The notes: a model not told the origin generated them from the sequence alone. Counted from the stretch's first letter, positions 23,701-30,679 are shown. The stretch is 64,000 nt of DNA from Conchocele bisecta (GCA_029237695.1 CM055269.1:31902956-31966955); one strand, 5' to 3'. Program-made: numbers and translations.

Positions 23701-25428
23701 GTGCCAAACTCCCTAGACCATCAAATGCAGCTCATGATGACGCGTTTGCCGCGCCATATTTCATCAAAATCCGTTGCATATTAAGGAAAATATCAAATAA
23801 TACTTACTTTGGAGTGGGTGACGTTGTTGTTGTTGTAACCACGTGATCATGCACCTTGCTATTGCCTATACAGCGGAATACGTGCAGCTAGGAACGGGGT
23901 AGCAGTTTTGTTTCTATGTCACACCATGTGTTTACTGAGAGAAAGAAGTCAACAGACACAACGGAACACGACGATTTGCTAGCTTAGATCATCTCAGCTC
24001 TACGGATGTCTTTTACTATTTCATCTGTCTTTTATATTTTCTAGCCCTACGGTTGTCTTTTACTATTTCATCTGTCTTTTATATTTTCTACCTCTACGGT
24101 TGTCTTTTACTATTTCATCTGTCTTTTATATTTTCTGTATCCGGTATTCCAAGGGCTATGCATAACACACACCGTGTTCAATTGACATAATGGCATATAG
24201 TAGGCATTGGTCCGACTGGACGGACTTGTCACAATTAGTACACACATGAAGCCAGCCATGTGATTTTGTACCTATAAAGAAAAATACTAATATTTTCTGT
24301 AAATGACGTCAGACGTTCCTCGCATTAACTCTGATGAATTCAATAACTTTCGATGTCATTTACGGAAAACATCGTAAATTTTGCAAATATTTATCACGAG
24401 AGATTGTCCATCTTCTAAGATACATGCATGGTCTCGTAGACTAGTAGTTCTTCAACAGCTAAGGCCGAGCAAACGGGTTCGATCCCGTTTTAACCTGCTG
24501 CATTGGAGGGGAGGGGGATCCCAAAATCAGAACGGACTATTTACATAGAGAAAAAATATATTCAGCCCTGAAATTAGAATAACCTGGCCTGGTGTCAGGT
24601 CCATACCACACCAAAGTCATTTGGCCCCTTCCCCTGTTAAAAAGTAATACCGGTAGGATTACTCGTATAAGGGGTATAACCAGATTAAACTGTCACATAC
24701 AAAATGCCAATGACGTATGTTAGGGCCAAACCAGGTCTCCAGTCGGGATTCCGCTAAAGATGAACCCCGATCATTAAATTACCTAGCTTAGAAAATCTCA
24801 ACTCTACGGATGTGTTTTGCTATTTCATCTGTCTTTTACAGTTTCTGTATCCGTGAGAGCGGAGACCCTTATAGTGTAAATTTTAGTCACAATAACAGCC
24901 CATTTTGTCCTGCCGTTTTGCTACACATTCTGACGAGTGAGAAGTGTAACACTTCACAGTCATGTTAAAAACATTCATAGACCAATAATACACATGTAGG
25001 TATACATAGTTTGACATTGGTTATCATTTTATTCCCATTTGTGTAGCAACACACAAGGACAAAGTGGGTTGTTACTGTTACTCTAAGGCTCGCACGGATA
25101 CAGAAACTATAAACATGATAAAAGACAGATGAAATATTAAAACACATCCGTAGAGCTGAGATTTTCCAAGCTATCAATTACCCTGTGCATGCTTCCACCT
25201 GCCACCCACTCCGAGTACATAACTCTAATTACATTTCATTACATTGCAGTATACAAGATATAGAGCAACCCGTTGCCTTAAAGCGGAATATGTGCAGTTA
25301 GTATACTGGTAAACATGTGGTAATAAAACATCTCGTGACTTACCACAGTCAGTGTATACTAGTTTTTCTCCCGAACAAAAGACGGTCAGCAGCAGTAGGC
25401 AGACAACATTCAGGATGACTTGGTACAT
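2689..25428 (-). CDS. NPC2: NPC2-like secreted sterol-binding (ML domain) protein, whole four-exon gene
   Basis: Coding parts are 25428-25344, 22104-22000, 21327-21152 and 2775-2689, total 453 nt, encoding 150 residues, very close to the usual NPC2 length. Seen: a hydrophobic N-terminus typical of a signal peptide (MYQVILNVVCLLLLTVFCSG), then VYTDCG, SPCTTNPC, GVPMPFPLPNPDGC, VQCPITKG, LPVLKEYPS and IKLPVKWELTD with a final cysteine. These match the NPC2 family in order, spacing and all six disulfide cysteines. The PMPFPLPNPDGC and KEYPS-IK blocks are the most diagnostic. Introns are GT-AG; lengths are about 3.2 kb, 0.67 kb and 18.4 kb, with phases 1, 1 and 0. Family knowledge: NPC2 binds cholesterol in the lysosome lumen and hands it to NPC1; invertebrate paralogues can be secreted carriers. 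Intron 3 holds palindromic element 1 and a minisatellite. Molluscs may have several NPC2 paralogues, so orthology to human NPC2 is not claimed. Confidence 0.88.
2847..2914. repeat. About 70-bp near-perfect palindrome, family F
   Basis: The arm starts CTTGGAAAAGTCGCGGGAAT, continues through ACTGGACGAGG, and the complement follows after a GGCCTTCCGGCC centre. Near-identical copies are at 49325-49402 and 50537-50612. This copy lies in NPC2 intron 3, 72 bp from exon 4. Confidence 0.85.
3003..3308. mobile_element. Hairpin MITE family B, complete copy
   Basis: Ends TAGCCCATTTCATCAACATT and its complement ending ATGAAATAGGCTACTG. Inside are GCAAAGTATACTTT words and a central palindrome around CACAGCCAAATTGGCTGTG. 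Other copies: 3571-3750 (half), 28455-28761, 30172-30440, 60514-60888, about 60925-61012 (half) and 22117-22190 (fragment). Confidence 0.8.
3455..3552. repeat. About 21-bp repeats, inverted relative to 1-86
   Basis: About four copies of a unit containing AACAATTCGTTCCCACGAA, the reverse complement of the block at the window start. Confidence 0.7.
3571..3750. mobile_element. Half copy of MITE family B
   Basis: Runs from TTTGGCTGTGATAATGTAAT to GAAATCGGCTACTGG and matches the right half of the family B element; the left half is absent. Confidence 0.7.
3828..4221 (-). mobile_element. tRNA-related SINE (family J), flanked by 13-bp target duplication
   Basis: Read on the minus strand it begins GTGGGTGGCAGGTGGG, has a B-box-like GGGGTTCATCC, and ends with GGCCGTTAAACACTAATAAA and an AAACAAACAA tail. 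The 13-bp repeat CTGCTCTAAGTTG flanks the whole unit at 3815-3827 and 5397-5409, once the foldback at 4222-5388 is counted as a later insertion. Other copies: about 24449-25208 (split), 53696-53845 (truncated), about 34466-34800 (diverged). The SINE class is inferred from the boxes, the tail and the target duplication. Confidence 0.6.
4222..5388. mobile_element. 1.17-kb foldback transposon with 8-bp target duplication (hAT-like)
   Basis: Two arms of roughly 0.5 kb, starting CACAGGTGGAAGACTCGGAC and its complement, face each other around a centre near 4710-4905. The 8-bp direct repeat CCACCCAC flanks it (4214-4221 and 5389-5396). The 8-bp duplication suggests hAT-type mobilisation. The ORFs on both strands mirror each other and show no recognisable protein, so it is read as non-autonomous. 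Confidence 0.75.
5483..5548. repeat. Element 1 left terminal hairpin
   Basis: The terminal 66 bp are themselves an inverted repeat: AGTAGTATATAGGG pairs with CCCCTATATACTACT and ATGATACCACC pairs with GGTGGTATCAT around a TAC loop. The 66-bp sequence is repeated inverted at the other end. Confidence 0.85.
5549..6159. other. Element 1 left-arm leader; holds the 226-bp arm indel
   Basis: Between the terminal hairpin and the first ATG of the long ORF there is no convincing gene. Positions 5683-5908 are present here but absent from the right arm. The matching junction in the right arm reads AGTACTTATAGGAGC in the same orientation. The segment has no TIRs of its own, so a deletion from the right arm is as likely as an insertion here. 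Promoters for the long ORF would be expected here but I could not identify one. Confidence 0.6.
6160..8719 (+). pseudogene. Long unassigned ORF, left-arm copy (frameshifted)
   Basis: About 850 codons in open segments 6160-6492, 6464-7582, 7631-8266 and 8375-8719, separated by 1-2-nt indels near 6484, 7570, 8192 and 8366 when compared with the right arm. The start ATG 6160 (MATTTTTFQAMG) matches the right arm. Visible features: a Glu/Lys-rich middle likely to be coiled coil, a block with DYTKDFSGT, later TRTKLYNK and TRIEVSVYG, and a basic C-terminus in a tandemly duplicated 33-codon unit. The spacing of the D-x-T-x-D-F, K-x-Y-x-K and R-x-E-V strands faintly recalls rolling-circle replication initiators, but I see no clear HUH motif. 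I do not recognise the family. The gene converges on the HTH/TM gene at 8862-9515. Confidence 0.6.
8621..8818 (+). repeat. 99-bp tandem duplication at the end of the long ORF
   Basis: Units 8621-8719 and 8720-8818 both carry AATCCACTTCG, GAATGGG and GAGCCTCGCACTACACC. The stop codon of the long ORF falls at the junction, so the second unit is downstream of the coding end. Element 2 keeps a match to this segment at about 38140-38280. The right arm has the mirror copy. Confidence 0.8.
8862..9515 (-). CDS. HTH-like / coiled-coil / membrane-segment protein, left-arm copy (intact)
   Basis: 217 residues from ATG 9515 (MPKTYLSPKNILEII). In order: an N-terminal helical block with KKKYGIGSARLRKIWDD (about residues 28-44) that looks like a compact helix-turn-helix; a charged Thr/Pro linker; a heptad-like stretch around SDMERRLDALERRLLLD (about 100-116); then a hydrophobic segment WWLGVLVVAYAVCKPLFPFV (about 150-170) and a charged tail. 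I infer a DNA-binding, oligomerising, membrane-anchored protein; the family is not known to me. Relatives: the right-arm copy and three in element 2 (38292, 39296, 39882), all sharing the G-I-G/G-P-x-R-L-x-x-[IL]-W core. It is the only uninterrupted copy in element 1. A role at the replicon ends is speculation. Confidence 0.72.
   Translation of the reverse strand: MPKTYLSPKNILEIISTRGKATADETKKKYGIGSARLRKIWDDADVERSTKPEETSQEQETPTPVVQRATAPGPTEFPRDLLEDVRNASSFEESTRLSDMERRLDALERRLLLDAISDDASSFGKTIDSECPKKDEREVHDIWKTIENAKWWLGVLVVAYAVCKPLFPFVSLESCRIWKNGDPDAQFAHPTKQSTKPEEKKKTLGESIRPGDPFYME
9605..9674. repeat. Short GGATTGC repeats near element 1 centre, left side
   Basis: Repeated GATTGCTCGGATTGCGC and CCAGATTGCT words, about 24 bp apart, lie close to the palindrome centre and are mirrored at about 9860-9929. 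They look like iterons or a simple tandem array; function is unknown. Confidence 0.6.
9740..9794. other. 55-bp unpaired spacer at the palindrome centre
   Basis: Sequence between the innermost paired bases (GGCTCTCCA at 9731-9739 and TGGAGAGCC from 9795). It contains no repeat of the terminal hairpin. A long palindrome with a short spacer would form a large cruciform loop. Confidence 0.85.
9860..9929. repeat. Short GGATTGC repeats near element 1 centre, right side
   Basis: Mirror image of the left-side repeat, reading GAGCAATCCGAGCAATC and CTGGCGCGCAATCC. Confidence 0.6.
10019..10671 (+). pseudogene. HTH-like / membrane-segment protein, right-arm copy (1-nt frameshift)
   Basis: Same gene as 8862-9515. 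The matching start is ATG 10019. Near 10098-10104 the run of A is one base shorter than in the left arm (ACAAGAAGAAG against ACAAAGAAGAAG), which shifts the frame inside the HTH block. The rest, including the coiled-coil stretch and the hydrophobic segment, remains open to the stop at 10671. The single-base difference in an A run could be an assembly or read error. Confidence 0.68.
10813..13374 (-). pseudogene. Long unassigned ORF, right-arm copy (frameshifted)
   Basis: Open segments 13374-13078, 13085-12618 and 12672-10813; the last is 619 codons, the longest ORF in the window. Compared with the left arm there is one extra A near 13118 and one missing base near 12623. The lesions differ from those in the left arm, so where one arm is broken the other is open, which supports a single ancestral gene of about 850 codons. 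Convergent with the HTH/TM copy at 10019-10671. Product unknown. Confidence 0.62.
13758..13823. repeat. Element 1 right terminal hairpin
   Basis: Inverted copy of 5483-5548 with the same internal fold (AGTAGTATATAGGGG ... CCCTATATACTACT). It is followed directly by TCTTT, matching the left flank. Confidence 0.85.
14226..14883. mobile_element. Composite of pogo-like MITE ends and a GC-rich palindrome
   Basis: The left end ACAGTGCAACCTCTCTGAAC lies at 14226. A near-perfect palindrome at about 14360-14497 has arms starting TTTGATCATGTCCAGCCGTG. Short direct repeats of GACGTCATGAAGGCACTT lie at about 14640-14685. The right end is a hairpin, CCGGACACCCTGGGAACCTC then CCCAGGGTGTCCGATTTAGAG (14827-14870). 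Nested order is not resolved. Confidence 0.5.
14945..15025. mobile_element. Fragment of MITE family C
   Basis: Matches the right end of the family at 31191-31437: TGTGCTGTTTGATAAGGAGC, CACTTGTCACAAATCC and TTTCTCCATTCACGGCCAC. Confidence 0.6.
15026..16195. other. Non-coding DNA without recognised content
   Basis: AT-rich sequence inside NPC2 intron 3. No ORF with recognisable motifs, no TIR pair and no tandem repeat were seen. Confidence 0.6.
16196..18112. repeat. 21-bp minisatellite, about 90 units, with a 462-bp internal duplication
   Basis: The degenerate 21-bp unit is like TGTGGTGGAACATCCTTATA. A block from about 16881 is repeated 462 bp (22 units) later, with near-identical sequence over at least 16900-17240 and 17362-17700. 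The period is divisible by three and the unit lacks stops, so both strands show long ORFs of 7-residue repeats. These lack a start context and similarity and are taken as by-products. Confidence 0.9.
18113..20345. other. AT-rich intron DNA with scattered simple repeats
   Basis: No gene seen. Holds GGCGGCCATTTTG words (about 18982, 19313), a G-rich run at 19570-19602, an AT microsatellite at 19840-19880 and a short inverted repeat around 19705-19757. 19915-20050 resembles, in inverted orientation, part of 27920-28200. Confidence 0.6.
20346..21129. mobile_element. TTAA foldback MITE, complete copy
   Basis: Ends TTAAGGACCCGTTGG and CCAACGGGTCCTTAA; arms continue through CATGCTCATCATATG and GCCTCGTTACTGT. 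The target site TTAA suggests piggyBac-like mobilisation. It ends 22 bp from the donor of NPC2 exon 3. A half copy is at 421-656. Confidence 0.75.
21152..21327 (-). CDS. NPC2: NPC2-like gene, exon 3 (core of ML domain)
   Basis: This 176-nt exon lies between acceptor ...TATTGCAG (ends 21328) and donor GTAAAT (begins 21151). It encodes the most diagnostic NPC2 stretch: FGILAGVPMPFPLPNPDGC, VQCPITKGSPYTY and LPVLKEYPS. The Cys pair and the Pro-rich loop near the sterol pocket entrance are intact. The exon ends in phase 0. A TTAA foldback element begins only 22 bp beyond the donor. Confidence 0.9.
21666..21882. mobile_element. Hairpin MITE family A in NPC2 intron 2
   Basis: Ends GGGGTCCGTTTCACTAAAC and GTTTAGTGAAACGGGCCCC with the same arms as 702-937. 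A fragment of another copy end lies at about 21443-21492. Confidence 0.78.
22000..22104 (-). CDS. NPC2: NPC2-like gene, exon 2
   Basis: This 105-nt exon lies between acceptor ...TATTTCAG (ends 22105) and donor GTAAGT (begins 21999). It reads ...GALKSVDLSPCTTNPCNMKK... and then a GVNGTMTINFNP strand, matching the NPC2 segment with the C-x4-C disulfide pair and a possible N-glycosylation site (NGT). Both boundaries are phase 1 and join in frame to exons 1 and 3. A piece of a MITE abuts the acceptor on the intron side (about 22117-22190). Confidence 0.87.
22117..22190. mobile_element. MITE family B fragment next to the exon 2 acceptor
   Basis: Matches one end of family B (GCTGATTTCATCAAAATTGC ... 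TACACTTTGAGGGAGAAA). It supplies the intron sequence immediately upstream of the NPC2 exon 2 splice acceptor. Confidence 0.65.
22210..23545. repeat. Pearl/HINE-like element with a 175-bp tandem array
   Basis: Starts GCCACCGGTCTCGAAGAGCC; has (CCGT)n tracts at about 22255-22280 and 22436-22475. A tandem array follows with units marked by ATGTGTGCCACACCTGCC at 22581, 22755, 22929 and 23106 (spacing 174, 174, 177). GGTGGCATCCGCGTTCGACA at 23216 resembles an element end. A second (GGAC)n tract at 23491-23532 follows a CCTTGACCTT block. The 131-codon ORF here is the array read through and is not a gene. Confidence 0.6.
23545..23795. mobile_element. Hairpin MITE family G, first copy
   Basis: Arms start ATATGGCGCATCAAACGCG and TGCATTTGGTGGTCTC and face each other around CCGTGTCTCCGACACGG. 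A relative is at 52248-52505. Confidence 0.7.
23977..24140. repeat. Three 47-bp tandem repeats at a MITE family K end
   Basis: The unit contains CTACGGTTGTCTTTTACTAT and TTCATCTGTCTTTTATATTT. The flank GCTAGCTTAGATCATCTCAG matches the end of the family K MITE at 24784. Confidence 0.75.
24245..24445. mobile_element. MITE family H, diverged copy
   Basis: Shares GTGATTTTGTACCTA and the inverted TTTTCTGTAAATGACGTC / GACGTCATTTACGGAAAA pattern with copies at 25850-26080, 29205-29455, 31567-31780 and 61600-61800. Confidence 0.55.
24449..25208 (-). mobile_element. SINE family J copy split by a MITE
   Basis: 24449-24783 and 25174-25208 match the SINE at 3828-4221 (AACAGCTAAGGCC..., GATGAACCCCGATC, then CCACCTGCCACCCAC). 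The break holds MITE K. Confidence 0.6.
24784..25173. mobile_element. MITE family K inserted in a SINE
   Basis: TIRs TAGCTTAGAAAATCTCAACT and its near-complement ending AGATTTTCCAAGCTA. The TIR continues through CTACGGATGTGTTTT and TTCATCTGTCTTTTA. The word AATTACC occurs at both flanks. Confidence 0.7.
25344..25428 (-). CDS. NPC2: NPC2-like gene, exon 1 (start codon and signal peptide)
   Basis: This 85-nt coding exon starts at ATG 25428 and ends GAC TGT G before a strong donor, GTAAGT, at 25343-25338. It encodes the signal peptide and the start of the mature protein (KLVYTDC plus the first base of the next Gly codon), giving a phase 1 boundary. The DCG motif is the conserved first cysteine of NPC2. 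The 5'UTR and promoter are not resolved; 25429-25560 has no clear TATA box. Confidence 0.87.
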
Positions 25429-25574
25429 TATCGTCTGCTGGATGTATGACGTGAAAATAAATATAAGATTCCGCCACTCGTTCTGAGATTCTGTCCCTGT
25501 ATTGGATGTTAGCGCCTTGTTGTGTCTCGCTCAGGTTTATGCACGTGAATGTGAGTCAGTCCGAATGACTGTTT

Positions 25575-25815
25575 ATATGTGGCTGTGACTGTAGAAACGG
25601 GGCTTATTGGTTTTGCGACCAGTGTAGATCCAGATCAGCCTGTGCATCCGCACAGGCTGATCAGGATCTGCACTGTTCGCCATTCCATCAATGAAATACT
25701 GATGCTTCTAACAAGCACTATAAATCGTTATCAGGTTATGCGAGTGTGTTATTTGATCAGGAGCTACACTTGTCACAAATCCCATAAACCCCATTTCTCC
25801 AGTCATGGTCACATA
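25575..25815. mobile_element. MITE family C, complete copy upstream of NPC2
   Basis: TIRs ATGTGGCTGTGACTGTAGAA and the complement of ATGTGACCATGACTGGAGAA. An inner palindrome lies around CAGCCTGTGCATCCGCACAGGCTG. Other copies: 31191-31437, 53263-53494, 54675-54850, fragments at 2300 and 14945. Confidence 0.75.
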
Positions 25816-25849
25816 TAACCATAGTCCACCTGGGAAATATGAAACCAGT

Positions 25850-26080
25850 TATTGAATTTTGTACCTAAGCACATATGCGATATTTCATGAAATATATTTA
25901 CAGAAACTGTGACATTTTCTGTAAATTACGTCGAAATTTAAATAGAAAAGTATTCTGCATTTGCTATGAAAATATCAATAACTTTCGACGTCATTTACCA
26001 AAAATATCGTAAATTCTGTAAATATTTTACATGAGATATCGCACATGTTATTAGGTACGAAATCACATGTGTATTAATTA
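25850..26080. mobile_element. MITE family H, complete copy
   Basis: Inverted ends TTTTGTACCTAAGCACATAT and ATGTTATTAGGTACGAAATC; inside is the TTTACAG ... GTAAA / ATTTACC ... GTAAATATTT foldback. Confidence 0.65.
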
Positions 26081-26563
26081 TAATATACTCAACACAAATA
26101 AATAAGGACCATTCAATGGTAATGTACGTCGACTGTAATGTCATCTGCTTTTTGTCGCACCCACGATAGTGGAAAGCGAGATATAGCGGTCACAATTCCG
26201 TCGTCCTTGTGTTTGGACGTACACCTTCGCATATCTCTTGATCCGTTAGTCAACGTCATCAACACCTTTCTCGCATTGATAGCTATCCATCCCGTGTCAT
26301 TCGGGTGACCTTGACCTACACATTGGTAACCTTAACCTCTGTGTCAATAGTTTGGAAGTACGTCCAAATGTTGAATAGCTCCCGATTCGTTCGTCGGATC
26401 ATTACTAAACTTCATCATTAGCTTCCTTACATTGATGGCTATCCGCCCAGTGTCATTCGGATGATCTTAACCTTGGTACATGCATTTAGTTGCCATTGTG
26501 AAATAAAATTTAACAGCCTTGTTAGGCAAAATAAATAAAAATTGGCCACATATTATAGATGTA
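26081..26563. other. Non-coding DNA without recognised gene
   Basis: Contains a partial internal similarity: TTGATGGCTATCCGCCC (about 26434) resembles TTGATAGCTATCCATCCC (about 26276), 158 bp apart, each followed by GTGTCATTCGG. This looks like two decayed units of a tandem repeat with CTTGACCT words. Confidence 0.5.
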
Positions 26564-26722
26564 CAGGGGAACCTCTATAAACCGGACACCCTTGTGAAAT
26601 GGATGTGTTAAATTATGATCGATTGCACTGTCATATATCTCTGATGTTTATGGGTGTTCATGATTGAAATGCACACAGCCATATTTCCCAGGGTGTCCGG
26701 TTTAGATAGGTTACACTGCATC
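26564..26722. mobile_element. Pogo-like MITE copy
   Basis: Ends TACAGGGGAACCTCTATAAA and the complement TTAGATAGGTTACACTG; inside are ACCGGACACCCTTGTGAAAT and GGGTGTCCGG. The TA-flanked CAGTGGAACCTCTCTAA type of end resembles pogo/Tc1-superfamily TIRs. Confidence 0.6.
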
Positions 26723-26754
26723 TTCATTACCGGAGAAGTAATCCAGGTAGACCT

Positions 26755-26912
26755 ATGTAGAGAATAGTAGGTTAGTGCCGTGAATGAGAAAACATATCTG
26801 GCAAGGCTTAGGAAACGGGATGGGCGAGGCTCTGTCGAGCAAATCCCGCTTCCGTGCCGCGCCAGATATGTTTTCCCATTCACAGCACTAACCTACTATT
26901 CTATTTATCCCG
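26755..26912. repeat. About 158-bp near-perfect palindrome
   Basis: The arm begins TAGAGAATAGTAGGTTAGTG, passes through AAAACATATCTGGC and is mirrored by GCCAGATATGTTTT ... CACTAACCTACTATTC. No copy elsewhere in the window was seen. Confidence 0.75.
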
Positions 26913-27091
26913 TCAACACCTACAAATGGCTTTAAAATGCAAAACAAATAACCCCAGCCACCGCACATATTCTTACGCAGTGATTAGGTCGTATTAACAG
27001 GATATCAATGTTTCACGGCACCGTTTTTCACGGCACATACGCACTGTGTTGACGGGATAAAAACTAGTAAAGGTCCAACTACGTGTACATA

Positions 27092-27300
27092 CAGTGGAAC
27101 CTCTCTAAACCGGACACCAAGAAAACACCTGTGATCTTATTTTGGATGAGTTTGTTGGTCATATATCTCAGGGGATAATATCTGTTCGTGATCACATAGC
27201 TCCCGGCTATGACTAAATGCCGGATTTACAGTGAAACCTCTCTAAGCCGGACACCCTGGGGACCTCCCAGGGTGTCCGGTTTAGAGAGGTTCCACTGTAC
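27092..27300. mobile_element. Pogo-like MITE with nested palindromic end
   Basis: TACAGTGGAACCTCTCTAAA at 27092 and its complement ending at 27300. A perfect-looking 70-bp hairpin (CCGGACACCCTGGGGACC / TCCCAGGGTGTCCGG) lies at 27230-27300. Confidence 0.7.
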
Positions 27301-28454
27301 ATGTAGAAAGGTTGAAGACCCGGAAGGCCTTGAGATGGGCCCCAATAATATGTGAATTTGTATTCTTGGGACCCAGCCTTCAACCAGTATTGTTGAACTT
27401 TTAAAAGTTATATCCCTGACTAATTATCGAAAAGTGTCGTTTATTCCTTATACAGTCTACACCCGTTACCACAAACCCTCTTTCTTGGTCCCAAGTACAT
27501 GTTTTCCTATAGAACAACTCTCATTAACTCAAAGTTTCGTTACTGACTCATTTAGTATTTCCTCTGGACTTTGAGTAAACAAGTGTAAACTGGATTCGAA
27601 TTCAAATCCATTTCCAAGTCATGAACAGGACAATTTATCATATTTTCATAGCCTTTTTTCATATTAAAAAAAAAGTGTATATCAATACTCACGTGCATTT
27701 TACGTCGTTCGCGTCGAAAGCAGTGACGTAACGTACACATAATATGGTGGACAGCTGAACGTCAGCCAAAACAAACGGAAAGTGGGCACATGTAAGTATT
27801 CAGTTTTTTGCAATAGTCAGTAACTCTTGCAATCTACTCCCGTACAGTTCGCAGCAATATTGTGTTTTTCGCATTTGAAAGTTTGAACCGATACAAAATA
27901 TTTTTGGTCAAATATTGATTTTATTGCGAAAAAAAACAAACAATTTCCCCATGTCTATGGGTATTTAACATGGGGATTTTTTTCTAATTCCAGAAATAGT
28001 GGACAGATTTTCAAAATTGCCTTAGATCATGTCCAAGCTATCTAACCAGGTATCGGTGTCAATTTCCAAATATTTTCGTTGTTTTGCTCCTCGCCCAGCT
28101 CCTCCAGCTCTTTTCGCCCATGTTAAATTCCCATATTATAAAATCAATATTTGAAAAAAATTCACGAAATAAAAAGAAGGCTCATTCTTAAATTTTGATA
28201 TTTGCATTGTTTATATAGCCGTAATATGTGGGCAGGTTTCGTGAAACAGCGAGTAGTTTGTGTTTACCATTCTGATTCAACATAAATTACGGAAAAAACA
28301 CACACACTATAAACTATACATTTAATGGGAAGTTCATATCAGTGGTCATAGTTGGCCGCCCGTGATTACTTGTGTGGAGTATATTTATCGCTGGTAATGT
28401 TTGCCTTGCAAGATTATAACATATCGATAGATTCAACGCAAAGTATGGTGACCT
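27301..28454. other. Non-coding DNA without recognised gene
   Basis: No protein motif seen. 27920-28200 shares inverted similarity with 19915-20050 (for example AAAATAAAAAGAAGGCTC against GAGCCTTCTTTTTATTTT), so a further decayed repeat family is present. Confidence 0.55.
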
Positions 28455-28761
28455 GTAGCCTATTTCACCAACATGGCAAAGTATGCTTTTCTAGCAAAGT
28501 ATACTTTGAGGGAGAAATTTTCAATTTAAGGATAAATTTATTAATTTTTATTATACTGAATTTATTACATTATCACAGCCAATTTGGCTGTGATAATGTA
28601 ATACATTCAGTATAATAATTCTGCATACTTTTAATCATGAAATATATGCATTTGTTAGTTCTATATGAAATAATGCATTTCAGGAAAAATAAATGATTAC
28701 TCCCTCAAAGTATACTTTGCTAGAAAAGTATACTTTGCAATATTTGTGAAATCGGCTACTG
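28455..28761. mobile_element. Hairpin MITE family B, complete copy
   Basis: TAGCCTATTTCACCAACATG to AATCGGCTACTG, with a central palindrome ACAGCCAATTTGGCTGT. It lies directly against a family A copy that starts at 28763. Confidence 0.8.
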
Positions 28762-28762
28762 T

Positions 28763-28991
28763 GGGCCGTTTCACTAAACTTCGTACGACTAAAATGTTCG
28801 TAAGTGCAAAATTATGATAGTCTGTAAATTTCACATTAACAATGTTTTCTTGTGAACAATATTGGATTTACATTTATTGAGCATATAGCCTATTCTCAAT
28901 AAATGTAAATCCATCAATTGAAATTTCCTGACGATCCTAAATTTGCACTTACGAACATTTTAGTCGTACGAAGTTTAGTGAAAAAGGCCCC
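28763..28991. mobile_element. Hairpin MITE family A, complete copy
   Basis: GGGCCGTTTCACTAAACTTC to GTTTAGTGAAAAAGGCCCC. The arms meet near ATTGAGCATATAGCC. Confidence 0.8.
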
Positions 28992-29204
28992 TGGTGAACA
29001 TTAATAATGAGCAAACTACGTTTTTGTTCGGTAAACTTTCGCCCTCATGTACACTCATAGATTTTCGAAATAATGAAAATCGCCTGGAAGACAGAACACC
29101 GTATTGGTATGAGAGTAATACGCATGGCCAGTTAAGAAGAAGTGACTCATTGTATTTTAGACCAGTATATCTCCTGATCTAATCATTTAGTACACTCGTA
29201 TTTG

Positions 29205-29455
29205 TAAAATGATTGGCAATGAGAAAAGAAATGTGACTTTGTAGCCAAGATGTCCGATTTTTTACGAAAAATATTTACAGAAAATGTGATATTTCCTGTA
29301 AATGACGTCGAAAGTTGACGAATTTTTTATATAAAATGCGTAATTATATTCCTCATCTGCTCCGAACATTTCACCAAATTTTGACATCATTTACGGAAAC
29401 TAACGTAAAGCTTGTAAATATTTCTACAAGATATGCAGAGGTACAGAATGACATT
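29205..29455. mobile_element. MITE family H copy
   Basis: The foldback of TGTAAATGACGTCGAAAGTT against TGACATCATTTACGG, with AAATATTTACAG flanks, matches the other family H copies. Confidence 0.55.
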
Positions 29456-29470
29456 GCTTGTCTAAAATAT

Positions 29471-29672
29471 GTACAGTGTAACCTCTCTAAACCAGGATGT
29501 CCGGTTTAGAGATGTTCCACTGTAATTAAGGTGTATGATCACTGGAAAATATGGCTGTGTGCATTGCAATCATGAACACCCATAAACATCAGAGATATAT
29601 GACAGTGAAATTGATCATAATTTAACACATCCATTTCACAAGGGTGTCCGGTTTAGAGAGGTTCTACTGTAC
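29471..29672. mobile_element. Pogo-like MITE copy
   Basis: A 54-bp hairpin at 29471-29524 (TACAGTGTAACCTCTCTAAA / TTTAGAGATGTTCCACTGTA) is followed by the inverted sequence of the 26564 copy. It ends GGTTTAGAGAGGTTCTACTG. Confidence 0.65.
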
Positions 29673-29789
29673 AGTGTAGGACCTGCTCATACTGTGCAGG
29701 CTAATCAGGCTCCACAAGTGGTGTTAGGGACACAGGCAAATTGTGGTATGAACGAGAAAAGCCTCTTTAAATCATACTCAATTTTATTT

Positions 29790-30050
29790 GTATATTAAAT
29801 ATCTACAAGGTAGGACACTCGCCATCTTTTCAATCAACGGAAGTGAATTATTTACCTTAGACCCGGCTCGCTAATTCCGTAATTGCAACGCGCGCGAAGG
29901 GCTCGCTAATTCAGTAATTGTAACGCGCGCGAAGGCTTCGCGTGCGTTACAATTACTGAATCAGCGAGCCGGGCCTAAGGTACACTAGTATCACTTCCGT
30001 TGGTTGAAAAGATGGCGAGTGTCCTACCTTCTAGATATTTAATATCAGAT
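29790..30050. repeat. About 260-bp foldback repeat
   Basis: Arms start TAGGACACTCGCCATCTTTT and meet at GCGCGCGAAGGCTTCGCGTG. An inner duplicate of GCTCGCTAATTC.GTAATTG is on the left arm only. Confidence 0.7.
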
Positions 30051-30171
30051 TGAAAATGGGTACGTTAAAGTGCCTGTAGTTCGGGAGGGTATGCATAACA
30101 ATTAATTCTTACGGATTCATATTATTCATTATGATAATGAATCTTACTGGGAATCACATCTGTAGCATATT

Positions 30172-30440
30172 TCACCAAATTTGCAAAGTATACTTTTCTT
30201 GCTAAGTACACTTTGAGGGAGAAATTTTCAATTTAAGGATAAATTTATTAATGATCAAAAGTATGCAGAATTATTATACTGAATTTATTAAATTATCACA
30301 GCCATTTTGGATACTTTTAATCATCAAATATATGCAGTCGTTAGTCTATATGAAATAATGCATTTCTGGAAAAATAAATGGTTACTCCCTCAAAGTATAC
30401 TTTGCTAGTTGAGTATACTTTGCAATTTTGATGAAATCGG
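30172..30440. mobile_element. Hairpin MITE family B copy
   Basis: TAGCATATTTCACCAAATTT to TTTTGATGAAATCGGC, with the central CACAGCCATTTTGG. Confidence 0.72.
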
Positions 30441-30451
30441 CAAAGTTATCA

Positions 30452-30679
30452 GGGGCCCGATTCACTAAACTTCGTACGACAACATTTTTCAAAAGTGCCA
30501 ATTTAGGATCGTCTGGAAATTTGAATTGATGGATTTACATTTATTGAGCATAGCTGCTCAATAAATGTAAATCCAATAATTGCTTTTAAGAAAACATTGT
30601 TAATGCAAAATTTACCAACTGTCATACGGCTGCACTGACGAACAGTTTAGTCGTACGAAGTTTAGTGAAACGGCGCCCA
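30452..30679. mobile_element. Hairpin MITE family A copy
   Basis: GGGGCCCGATTCACTAAACT to TTTAGTGAAACGGCGCCC. It is followed by a C-rich run at about 30749-30765. Confidence 0.75.
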
